Source: Datisca glomerata (lineage: Eukaryota > Streptophyta > Magnoliopsida > Cucurbitales > Datiscaceae). From it: a stretch of 64,000 nucleotides of DNA. Location: assembly GCA_003255025.1 (NCBI GenBank), contig QANY01013613.1:248001-312000 (forward strand), given 5' to 3'. Positions 24,180 through 35,600 of this stretch are shown one piece after another. Position 1 is the stretch's first letter, and the number at the start of each line of letters is the position of its first letter. A program made the translations under genes and the position numbers. The notes beneath the pieces were generated by a model. The model saw only the letters and a list, made by a program, of their open reading frames with translations. It did not search any database and was not told the DNA's origin.

Positions 24180-27011
24180 AATGGTACAACATGATCTTTT
24201 AGTGGAGAGAATACCAAATTATTGGAGATATCTACTAATTGCACTTACCACGCACTATTGAGTATATTGCATGAAGAACTCCAAATAGTCCCATCAAAAC
24301 ATGATATGTCCATCAAAGTTTTTTATAGAAGTCATGTCCTTTGACCTTTTGCTGAAATTTTAAAGGATGGAGATTTACAACTCTTTGTTAAAGAGAATGG
24401 ATCAGAATCACTTAGAAGCGCACTATTTGTAAGTACCAAGCCTAAAAATTTTCTATCTTAAAACTCTGTTCCTCAAACCACAATGTCACAACAATCTCAG
24501 GTTCCTGAAACTACAAGGTTTTGTCAAATTTGGGTTCTTGAAACACAAATGTCACGACAACCTCTACGTGAAAGCATTCATCACTTTGAGAGCTTTGGTT
24601 ATTTTGAAAGGAACTATCATGATGATGATGTTTTTGGTCATGACGATTATAATGTTTTCGAGGATGAGGATGTTGATGGAAATGGACATGATGATGATGA
24701 TTTTGATCAGGGGGCGTATGATGATACAATCCGTGGAGATGACCTTGATGAAACTATTAATGGTGAGGTCCATACAACAATTCCAGACTTGAATACTGGT
24801 CTTGAGCCCGAGACCACTTGTCCATTGCCATCAAGCCTGATTTTAATGAACAACGTCCTGGGTCTAGTAAGCAACGAGCTATATCATACACAATAAATAC
24901 GAATGATTTGTACAGTGATAAAACCGAGCTACTTAAGGTTGCTCGTATGATGGCCATCGAAAGAAATTTTGAGTTTCGGATCTTCAAGTCTAGCTAGTCA
25001 ATATTTAGTACTTGTATGTGTTGAGAAAACATGCAAATGGAGGTTATGGGCCATAAAATTAAAAAATTGCCAATACTTCAAAGTTACAAAGTTCATCAAT
25101 ACACATACATGCACATTTGAAGTTTTGAGACATGAACACCATCAGGCTACATTTTCATTGATTGGTCATTCTATACGGTCCCAATACCATAAGGCATGGA
25201 GATCTTGATCTTTATCTTTATCCTTCACTGATTTAAAATCGTAATCAGATTTGATCCCATATTTTGACCATGTTGGAATAATCTGAAAAATACGGAAAAA
25301 TATTCAAATGAAAGATAAATCTCTTATCTTTCCAACCATATAATATTTGCATTATATAAAAATAGGGATAATCATGCCGCGTTCGTTTATGTTCGACTGT
25401 GCAAATCTGCCGAATCTCATGCTTAATTTGAAATTCAAATTTTGAATTGATATTCAAATTTCAAAATCCATAAGATGGCACATGGAGACTTGGAGGCAGC
25501 TGGTGACATAGCTTGTTTTCAGTGTCAACATAGGTTACCATAAGGCATGGAGAGCTAGAGAATATACATTGGAATTAGTTCGAGGGTCTCCTGAAGACAA
25601 CTATAGATGCTCCCACACATGTTAGAATAAAAAAATCTAGGTACTTATTTTTTATTTTGCCATCATAATGCCTACACGAGTACTACACCATGGTTACATG
25701 GACCTCATGTAGTCATTGTGTAGTCTATACGATGAGTACACGGACCTCGTGTAGTCATCCTATAGTCTACACCTTGATTACACGGACCTCATGTACTTTA
25801 CACCATGGTTACACGAACCTCGCGTACACATCTTGTCCACTATGTACTCTGTTGATTTTAATACAATAATATTAAATATTTTTCAGGGACAACACACAGA
25901 GACCGATTAACAGAATCATTTTAAATATTTTTTCATGGCTCTTGGACCCTCTGTTCGTGGATTTTTCAGCTGTATACGACATGTCATTATTGTTGATGCA
26001 ACCACCTTAAAAGCCAAATACAAAGGAGTATTATTTGTTGCACCAGCAAAGGATGGGAACAACCAAGTATATCTTATTGCATTTGGAATTGCAGATTCAG
26101 AAAATAATAATTCATGAGAATGGTTCTTCCGTGAACTTCACGATATAATCGGTGATCCGGAAGACTTAGTATTTATATCCAACATGGATACAAGCATACT
26201 AAATGTTGTGCATGTTGTCTTTCTCAATTCGCTTCATGGAGCTTGCATCTTTCATATGAGCCAAAATATCAAATCAATTTATAAAAAGGAAGATGCGGTC
26301 GCATTGTTTTCTAAAGCAGCAAAGGTATATCGTCAATCAGAATTTGATCGGTTGATTCATTTTACAGATGCATTTCCAGATATTTTGCAATACGTGTCGA
26401 TGAGGGGAGTTGAGAGGTGTGCATGTTCCCGTTTTGATGGAAGGCGATACAATATAATGACTACAAACATCGCGGAATGCTTGAATGGGGTTTTAAATGA
26501 TGCTAGAAAACTTCACATTACATGCCTTATAGAACATATATGTGACATGTTATAACGGTAGTTCTATGAATGACGGACGCCTGCGTGTGAAATCACCTCG
26601 CAGATGACAGATTGCGTTGAGACTGAGCTTAATAAGAAGCACATTGCCTCACGTACACTATCATCGTTTCCAAGCAAGCATGTGTTGGCTGCATGTCGAC
26701 AACGCAATATTTCCGCATACAATATGTGTTCGAGGTTCTACAAAAATGAGGTTTTTGATTGCTGCGTATGCGGAAACAATACATCTCTCGGGGATCAAGC
26801 AGATTGGGTCATCAGCCAGGAGGTTCATGAAAAAGTGGTATTGTCACCTATTACGAGGTGGCAAAGTGGCGGACCTAAGACAAAAAGAATTCCAACTAGA
26901 GGTGAGGAAGTAACGAGAAGGAAGTACAAACGTTGTGGGCAAATTGCCCACAACCAACAAACGTGCAGAAATCCAATTCCTTTATCTCAACCGGATGACC
27001 AAGCCACTTAA
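24180..27011 (+). pseudogene. MULE (MuDR-type) transposase, broken
   Basis: The parts are readable in order. An N-terminal region (24250-24420, FVKENGSESL) leads to an acidic stretch full of Asp and His (24600-24760). The MuDR DNA-binding domain follows (24900-25200, CKWRLWAIKLKNCQYFKVTK, HTCTFEVLRHEHHQATF), interrupted at 25203-25535 by a 333-bp insertion and resuming as KAWRAREYTLELVRGSPEDNYR. Next comes a probable intron full of CACGAG words (about 25650-25885, acceptor TTTTTCAG). The DDE core (25935-26555) has IIVDATTLKAKYKGV, with the second acidic position changed (FISNMD where SDR is usual) and GRRYNIMTTNIAECLN. The SWIM finger region (26600-26700) has lost its Cys pair. A C-terminal CCHC knuckle lacks its first Cys (YKRCGQIAHNQQTC). 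In-frame stops occur at 26115 and 26553, with further damage after 26555. It would have cut and joined MULE ends in the nucleus; this copy cannot. Confidence 0.88.
25203..25535. mobile_element. 333-bp insertion inside the MULE transposase, flanked by an 18-bp duplication
   Basis: The 18 bases TACCATAAGGCATGGAGA occur identically at 25185-25202 and 25536-25553. Removing one copy plus the 333 bases restores the reading frame Tyr-His-Lys-Ala-Trp-Arg-Ala-Arg-Glu of the transposase, so this is an insertion with a long target duplication. Duplications of this length are typical of target-primed reverse transcription (SINE/LINE). On the minus strand the insert would end in a purine-rich GATAAAGATAAAGATCAAGA tail. 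I see no tRNA-like head or Pol III boxes, so the class is open. Confidence 0.7.
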
Positions 27012-27099
27012 ACATAAATAATGACATTTGAGACTTAAATTAAATATTAATATAGAAATATTCTTATGTTTGTTATTTAATAATGTCATACAGTTTAAC

Positions 27100-27975
27100 C
27101 TACCTGAATCCTACACGAGAACTTCGCAAGATTCGTGAAGGATTCATGTAGGCTACACGATGACTTCACGGGCATCGTGTAGTCATTGTGTAGACCACAC
27201 TAGAACTTTATTGGCAACGGGATGACCAAGCCACTTAAACATAAATAATAACATGTGTAGACAAATTAAATTCGCGAGCATTGTGTAGTCATCGTGTAGC
27301 ATACACGAGAACTTATAAAAGGTTTCATTATTTCAATGTACAAGGAACGTTGACATGGCGTGTTCATGGAGTTATAAATACGAATACACTAGCCAATCAA
27401 ATCAAGCTCAACTGTAATTCAATGATTGCGGTTCACATTCATTGGAAAGATAACCTTATTTGACTGTTCCTAACTCCTTTCAAAATTCATCTGCAAGCCG
27501 AGGATCAGATACCAGAGCTGATCATCAACGTCAATATCCCAGCCCGCGAGATCTTGCTTAAACTCTGCCACTCGGCCAAACAGGTTCTCCTGTAATGTCA
27601 CGAGACTCGTGAAATCCTCGTGTAGTCTACACGAGGGAGTGTGAAGGCCTGGCATAGTCTACACGAGGGAGCGTGAAGGCCTCGTGTAGTCTACACGAGG
27701 GAGCGTGAAGGCCTTGTGAAGTCTACACGAGGCACATACGGTGTAGACTACACTACACGAGGGGTACACGATTCTGGTATATTCCTCATGTAACCTACAT
27801 GAGACTTACACAATCCTCGTGTAGTCTTCATGTAGCATACACGAGGCTTACACGATCCTCGTGTAGTCCTCATGTAGCATACACGAGACTTGTTCAACCC
27901 TCGTATAGCCTACATGAAGATTACACGACCCCACGTGTAGTCTTCGTGTAGACTACACAAGGGGTACACGACCAT
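27100..27975. repeat. Right CACGAG/CTCGTG subterminal repeat field
   Basis: This mirrors the field at 23.7 kb. Between 27600 and 27730 the unit is almost regular, ACACGAGGGAGCGTGAAGGC with about a 40-base period, repeated three times. Confidence 0.8.
27340..27595 (-). other. Foreign-looking segment inside the MULE arm, possible gene capture
   Basis: The segment has no CACGAG words, normal codon-like composition and a minus-strand frame containing LFGRVAEFKQDLAGW and DDQLWYLILGLQ. The sequence on both sides is repeat field. MULEs are known to pick up host gene pieces (Pack-MULEs). I do not recognise the donor gene. Confidence 0.35.
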
Positions 27976-28469
27976 AGTGTAACCCAGAAAACATACACAT
28001 ACCAAGACCAACACCTTAGAAACCCAGAAATCAACACTAAAAAACCCAGTAGAAAAAAAAACACTCAGAACTCCAGTAGAAAAAAAAACACTCAGAAACT
28101 CAGACAAAAAAATATTAGAAACCCAAAAAGCTAACTTTGTTGTGATTCGAACATCCACAAAAACAGAGACGCAGAAATCCAGAAAAAACCTCTCAGAAAC
28201 CCAGAAAAAACTCCTCAGAATCCCAGAAAAACATCTCGGAATCCAGAACAAAAACTCAGAAACCCAAAAACTTACCTTGTTATTTTTTCTTGTTGTGGGA
28301 GTCGAAGATTCAAAGATTTGCAGAGAGAGATGATGCGACTTCAAGAGAGAAAGAGAGAGATAGTATCAGTAAGACAAAGGGGTGGGGTTTCGTGTAATCA
28401 ACTTTTTTTCCAAGCCGTCGTTTGGAATTCGTGAAGAATTTTTTTGTAACAAGTTGATTTTGAATTGAA

Positions 28470-28560
28470 TATGAGCCAAAAGTCGGGGTAGGCGAAAATT
28501 AATGTTAGAGTTCATTTATGCAAAATGACTAGTGTAGAAGTCTATTTTAGCAAAAAACCC
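28470..28560 (-). repeat. Right terminal inverted repeat of the MULE
   Basis: The complement begins GGGTTTTTTGCTAAAATAGAC and includes GAACTCTAACATTAATTTTCG. It is followed by ATAATTCTT, the second half of the target duplication. Confidence 0.85.
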
Positions 28561-29616
28561 ATAATTCTTCACACTAATACTATTTTCATAACATTAATTA
28601 AAATACTAATAATCAAAATAATTTAAGCAAACATTAAATTAAGAAAGAAAAACAACTAAATTCAATAGTCAAATTTATTTATTTATATTTTGTATATCTA
28701 AGATAATCTTGCATGATCTATATTAAATCTAATATAGTCCAACTATATTAAATTCTCTAGTTATTCACCCATAATAGTAATACCCTCTAACATGCCTATG
28801 ATGTTTACTTATTAATTACTTTGTCATAAATTATCAATAAAGAAGAATTCATCGACCATTCATTGTTTTTGAATTAACATTTAGCGTTCAAGATTTTTTT
28901 TAAAGCTCATTACTTAATTACAAAAGCAAGATCCAACAAATTTGAAAGACTTAAAAAAGAATTTTTTGACAATGAACTTCGAAAATCAATAATAAAAAGT
29001 CACAAGTTTTATTCTTGGTACATCCTTAATACATGCTTTGGAACTATTATCTCATACTAATTCTTTGAATTGTACATTTTAGTTGAAATTTTTTGTATCT
29101 GATGTTTATTTTCTAGCTATACCAGACATAAATATAAGTATCAACAAAATATTATTTTATAATGTAAATTACAATCATCAATTAAAGTTGAAGTAAAAAT
29201 TCATGTCAATCTACAGCCTTAAGGTCCAATAACACAGGAAGGGATATTTTCCATCACACAAACGGACGAAACAATACCTAATCATAGATTCAATAGTAAT
29301 ACCCATGAGTACGCCATATCCACAAGTATGTCAACAGCTATAGGACACTAGGACAAAGTAAAAGCTTCTATGATCTATCCTTATCTTGTCAAAAGTGCTC
29401 ACAAATTTAATATTGGAATGTGACATTATATGCAAGTACTGAAGAGATGCAAGTAATGAGAAATTTCCCACAATAAATAACATGTCCCTTTATACAACAT
29501 CATCCAAGCACTCCGAAAGAATGTATTTTATCTACTACTTGAAAGATTGTATCACCTGTATGGAATGGTACACTTCTTTAAAATTTAAAAAATACAGCAA
29601 AGGATCAAGGACCTTA
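28561..29616. other. AT-rich intergenic DNA and 3' flank of the HINT3-like gene
   Basis: Very AT-rich with no credible frames. The last ~200 bases before 29617 probably contain the 3' untranslated region of the minus-strand HINT3-like gene. I did not find a clear poly(A) signal. Confidence 0.45.
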
Positions 29617-32600
29617 CTAATGTTCGGTGGAACTGGCACTCTGACCACCACCGTCTCGAGTACTTTCTACAAGAATTAAATCTCCTATGCGTTTCGCAAG
29701 TTCAGAAGCTTCCTCTTCTAAATTTAGGGATCGCCTCCTCAAACTCTGTACAACTTCACTCCTTAAGAAATCTTTTCATGTGTAATTTATCTAATTTCTA
29801 CATTCAAAAGTGATTAATGCATACCTCAGAAGCCCATAAACAATCCAGTGCCTTGCGTGGAATTATGTGAATGTGTGTCTGAAATTTCCAGGTTATACAC
29901 AAAAATTAGCTGATGCTGCTTTGTTTAATCTTCCCAACTTAAGAATGAAATTAGGCTGTCAAATTGGCAAATAATCTGTTCCCTCCAAATTTGGAAGTAG
30001 CTGGTCATCAACCATAATAGAGCTTACAATTTAGGGCATCGGATGGATATGACGTTTACTGAAAAAACCGCCATAACAATGATAGAGACAAGATTAAAAG
30101 AGAACTGCAAACGCTTACATGAAATATAACCTGGCCAGCAGCTGCGCCATTGTTAACTAACAAGTTAAATGAATCTGCACGACACAAGTTGTTTCGAAAC
30201 TTTTATTTCTACAGCAGTAAATGTCTGCCAAGTGTTAATTGCAATCTAGAGCAAAATTAATCAGAAGCTTCTATTTAGGTATGAAGATAAAAGTGATTGA
30301 TGGATTTGATATATTTTGGTAAGTTGAACCTAATTGATACGGAAGTGGGACTTGAATTGCAGTCATGTTCAAAATATAGAGACTAAATTGACAAAAATTA
30401 TAGGGACTGAATTGACAAACAGCCCAAACCATAAATACCAAATTGACAAAAATTATTTGTACCCCTGTTGGATATATTAATTTCCTACTGACATTAAATT
30501 TTCAGGATGCTACGACGGAAAGCTGTATGTTTTTAATAAAGAGCATGAAAGAAAATCAAGAAAGTGAACAAAAAAGAGGGAGGCAGGAACAGATACATTT
30601 CTTTGACACTGGTGAAATAAATATAACACCTACCACAACCAGTAGCTTTCATGATTGCATTACTAATAAAGGGTACTTTTGAGCACATCGCAGCTATCAC
30701 CTGCATGAAGCAAATATCAGGAGTAGAACAATAAGGCCTAAAGAAAGAAAAATGTGAAATAACACGCCTCCTACGGTAAAACAAACAGATAGTGCAAGTC
30801 TTTTGAGTTCACATATTGAAAACAGTTATTAAAGGGAACAACACTGCACCATATTTAGTGAAGTGATAAAGTAACTTCGGTCCAACATACATTAAAACTT
30901 CAAAGAGTTTTACATAGCAAAGAGGTGTCTGTGCCATGATTGAGAACTATTTTGCAAAACAAAATTTATGCAAACTTTGTCAAGTGACTGTAAAGAAATA
31001 GTTTCGTTCGAAATTACTTACAGATGGAGGGGTTGCTTCTAGAGAAGAAAAATGAGACTTCGGTATAATAAGGGAGTGCCTGCAAGAAGCATAAGTGGCA
31101 CATAAGATAAGGTTTTGATATAAAATAAAGCCTTATGCGTGTGATCATAAAATTGTATCTATCACTGTCTCTTGTATTTTGGACTTCTTATTCTCTTGCA
31201 AGTATTGTATCACTGCTGAATAGCAGAGAATTCTTCAGAAATTGCATTTCTCCATTCAGCAGTAAAGGAAGCAGCAGTAAGAGGCAGTTTCCCCAACAAA
31301 TGTACTAGAATGTAGGCTTTCTTTTTTAGAGATTCCTTATTTAGCGAGTGTTTGCATCACATTGGATGGACATTAAAGACAAAGCTTCAGAAGAAGGTTC
31401 AACAGTGAAGATCAGTGTTGGAATAGAAGAAGATGAACAAGAAGGCTGAGATGTAGAAGTGGTACAATCAGTCAGGGATATAGTGGGAAGTAGGAACCTT
31501 AACAGAAGATGAAGGAAAAGGCTTTCCTTTTTAGAAATTCCTGATTTAGAGAGTGTTTGCTTTGGATGGATATTAAAAACAAGGTAGAAGGTTTTAAGGA
31601 GTGATCGGGCTGGACATTTCAACTTGATATCAGAGCTTGGTTGGGACTTTGTTTGTGTGGCTTTAGTTCGGTTCTTTGTCCGCTTAGTTCAGATTTTAGT
31701 ATACAGCTTAGTTCAACTACCGTGTTGTGATCCAGGAGGGTGTGTTGGAATGTTATTCCACATCGCCTAGACTTGCTCATTTTGTGTTGGCCTTTGTTTG
31801 TGCTGGTTATAAGGTTCCAGCGTGTATTTTCAACTAGTTGAAAATCCCAGCCCAATCACTCATTAAAACATAGGTGTTAAGAAGAGGGTACTAGAGCCTT
31901 ATAACCAGCACAGAACGGACAAATCTAGGCGATGTGGGACAACATTTCAACACACTTTCCTGAACCACAACACGATAACTGAACTAAGCAGCATACCAAA
32001 CAATTTGAACCAAACGGACAAAGAACCGAACTACAAGCGGCACAAACAAAAGCCCAACCAAACTCTGATACCAAGTTGAAAAGCCCAACTCGATCACTCC
32101 TTATACCTATGTGTTAAGGAGAGGGGTACTAGAGCCTTATAACTAGCACAAAATGGACAAGTCTAGGCGATATGGGACAACATTCCAACAGTTACAAAGG
32201 TAACCTTGTAACCAAGAGCATAACCCAAAGTTCATTTTCTTGTTTTTGGTTGAATTTTATTGTTATTATAGGATTTCAACAGTGGATAGAAGCACATCCA
32301 AAGACTTTTAAATGAGAGTAATTAGGAACTCAGCCAAGGAGATTTCAAAAGGTGAATTATTTCCAAGAGAACTAATCATTCTATAAATTAAAAAAGGTGG
32401 CAGCACCAAAGCAAGGCACCAGAACTCAAAGGTACAAAAGCTTTATTCATGAGAGTCACAACAGTTTCAACAATGTGCCTGCTCTTTCTCTCGGCAATTT
32501 CAACAATGTGCATGTGCTTTCTCTCAGCAAGTCCATTTTGCAAAGTTTAGCACCAGACTTTTGATGTAAAATTCAATTATTGTAAAGGAAACTTTTAAAA

Positions 32601-35600
32601 GAGGCAATACAGTATCCACCACTACCTCCATCTGTGTCAAATATTCTTACATTGTCCGGAAAGTAATTTTCAATGTAAGACTCAAATCGTTGAAAAACAG
32701 CAACACTTCAGATTTCTCAGATAAAGGAAAATGCAATAACTAGAATGATCATCCACAAAAGAAACAGAGTATCTATAGCAATTAACAAAAACTGTAGGAG
32801 AAGGGCCCCAAACTTACCATAAATAAGTTTCAAGGGAGAAACAGTAAGTGTTCTTGACAAAGGAAAAGGAAGTTCAGACATCTTCCCTTGTAAATAACTT
32901 TGACTAATACATTCTTTATCAGAAGCTAAAGGATCCATCTTTATTCAAATTACTCCTGAGATCGTCATTGGAGTGTTGACCTAATAGGATCCATCTTTAT
33001 TCAAACTAGTCCTGAGATCGTCATTGGAGTGTCGACCTAATATATCATGCCAAAGAGTATTTGACACCTAAGTACCAAGACAAGCAACAGGAGAAGCAGT
33101 CATTGCTGTGCTTGCATTGAGGAAGTGAATGCATATAAGCCATTCTCACTCAACCTGTAGTAGAGAATATTTAACATGGCCTTGTCCAAAATAGTGAAAA
33201 AGGCTGTATCCAGAACGAAAAAGATATTACTATTAAGACAAAATCGATAGACAAAGAGCAAAGTGGAAGAAATCTGAGACACTCCTAGGATTTTATCAAG
33301 TAAAAATTTATCAGATGGAGGAGAAAGGATTCTTCAACATGCATGGGTGATTGACAGTTGTGTCCATTTCTATTATTAACATATTTGTCACATTATATAC
33401 TCTTTTGATAAGGGCATATTAGAAAGCTCGTATATGAGGTGTGTTATAAGTTTATAACCCATGTCAGCAAGCCAAATTGTTGAATGAGGAGAGTTCTGTG
33501 AATATGAAGCAACCAAGGGAGCTAGCTGTGCTGGAGGGTGCCTATGCGCACCTTGATATGAGTAATTCATTCCATAATAGCAGACTAAGGCCCCGTGTCC
33601 AGTCTTACAACATATTTGACACTGAATTTTGGAAGTTTGAGGCATTGAAGATTTGTCCAGATGAGGAAGCAGGTTGTGAGATCAATAATAAGCTTACTGC
33701 TGTCATTAGTTGGGGATAATGAAGTATTGATTGAGTCAATGTTTTTCTCACCTCCATTCAAACTCGATTTGAACCTTTAACTTTAGAATAATCACATGCA
33801 CTCATGAATGCTGAATAAGCTTCAGTTGCAGTTCACCCGAAATAGCTAGATACTTATTCTTTTCCAACCTACTGCTCTGATAGCAGCTAACTTTTGAGAT
33901 TCAACACCGCAGAGAGGTTTTCGAGGTCGTCAACAAAGGAGGCCGATACAAATATTTTTTAGTTGAGTTTCTGGAAGAAGTCGAGATAATAATACAAATT
34001 TACCTCCTTACTTTAGAGAACGTCGAAGAGCTGTAGATCATGACATTGAAGAGAGCCTTCAATTTCAATCTAGGGCTTCACAGAAGAAAGTTGCATTGAT
34101 CAAGCGCATTAAAGCTTGATCCTGTAATTTCTCATACCTTGGATCAATAGTTGCTATAACTTCTCCTTTATCATTGCAAACATACTTCGCAGGACATGAG
34201 TGAGCCATCCACAAATCCAAACAGGATGTGCCTATACCCAGAAATCTGGAATTTCTAGGGAATGAAGTTGGTAGCATATGAGCCTAACTGAAATTATCAA
34301 TAGAAAAATGCCATTGAGAAAAGAATAAAGTCCTGCTGAAATAAACTTCCATGGCATTCTAAATGATCCTTTCAGATTCAGACTACTTTAGAATCACATC
34401 CGTTGATGTGAAAACCATAAATACTTCTAGTGCCAAAAACCCAAATACTTCTAGTGCCAAAAATCCAAAGAAAATAACTCTCCAAGGGAAACCTACAAAG
34501 CCATTTCCCCAATAATGCTCTGTTTTTAACCAACATATTCTCAATACCCAACCCACTCATATCTTTATGCCCCATGATTATGTTCCAACTAACAAATTCC
34601 CATTTCCCCACAATGCTCTGATTCAATTTGTTTTAATGCCAGAACTAATAAAATCAAACCATCAAACTCCTAATCTCTTTTGTACCTTAGAGGCTAGAGC
34701 TCCTTTCAAGACCACAACAGGATCCATACACAAACTGAAATTGCTTACGAGGCAGAGGGAGATTCAGAAAAGAAATATTAAAATGCGATAATCACTGATC
34801 AAGTTAAAAAAAAGAGCATGATGGTTCATATTGCAATTAATATATGATGGAAGATTAGTTGATAAGTCCTCAAGCCTCACGAAATAGACCGTAAACCCAT
34901 TGCTCAAGTGAATTGGAAATTTCACACATGATTGCCATGCCATCAAGTATCAACCAAATATTCTGCTGTTGACACATGTGCTGCAATCATGAATGTACCA
35001 TGATCTCAAATTGAGTTATTGACACCACATTGAACATTTCACATGAAAATCATAGGAAACAACATTAGATCTTTGATGAACGATACCTTACCCATGACTG
35101 AGTGGTCTTGAGTCCAATATACAGAGGCAGTTGTCGTCTTCATAAAGCTGAAAGTATCAAATGCAATCAACAAGAAAAAAATCAAATAATTGGAAACTTA
35201 AACATGATAACAATCAATGACACCAGCATCTGTTCATTATTTGGAACGTTCAATTTGGAAATATTCTCAATTGCCAAAAGTTTCTTCGCATGGCAATGCA
35301 AATTTGAATCAGATTTTGATAATCAATAGCTATTTAGTTTCCAATACATAGTGGTTGCAGCAAAATTATGGTTGTTTATGATGACTACAATTGCAAGCCG
35401 AAAATGGCATGGTTCCATGGGGGAGTGGTGACTAACCACTGGAAAATGAGGGACGAAGATTACACATCTATTCTACACGAACACCTTCCTCAGATGAGAG
35501 TGTTGACATACGACTTTAGGGTGATCACTTGAGGCACCTAAGGGGAAGAGGTGCTAGATTGGGAGAATCTCATGAACATTCAATGGACCTTACCTAGTTC

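Larger units (their letters stand above)
23209..28560 (+). mobile_element. Full-length MULE (Mutator-like element) with long TIRs and 9-bp target duplication
   Basis: The left end GGATTTTTTTAAAGTAG... and the inverted right end GGGTTTTTTGCTAAAATAG... align for at least 85 bases (shared ACTCTAA and TTAATTTTCGC). The flanks are ATAATTGTT (23200-23208) and ATAATTCTT (28561-28569). This 9-bp duplication with one change is diagnostic of Mutator-type transposition. The subterminal regions are crowded with CACGAG/CTCGTG words (23680-24060, 27100-27970), and a transposase gene lies between. The right subterminal region also holds a foreign-looking segment (about 27340-27590). The transposase is dead, so the element is immobile unless helped in trans. 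Confidence 0.9.
31200..34277 (-). mobile_element. Ty1/copia retrotransposon remnant in HINT3 intron 2
   Basis: The pieces are in copia order on the minus strand. Gag: IDPRYEKLQDQALMRLINAT (34277-34065). Zinc knuckle CQICCKTGHGALVC plus the protease site WLADMG, where WLADSG is expected (33645-33388). GAG-pre-integrase: LFVYRFCLDSN-like, YRLSENGLY (33282-33100). Integrase: YLQGKMSELPF, FDTDGGS, ILHQKSGA (about 32938-32560), then the FGC.-type region near 32300. The start of RT follows (EWRNAISEEFSAI, about 31270). INT before RT is the hallmark of copia. It is riddled with stops, has no LTR pair that I can find, and is split by the TRIM insertions at 31.58-32.19 kb. It lies in the same orientation as the host gene. 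Confidence 0.85.

Noticed and set aside
24511..24792. His-rich and Met-rich overlapping frames
   Set aside because: Shadows of the Asp-rich acidic region of the MULE transposase in other frames.
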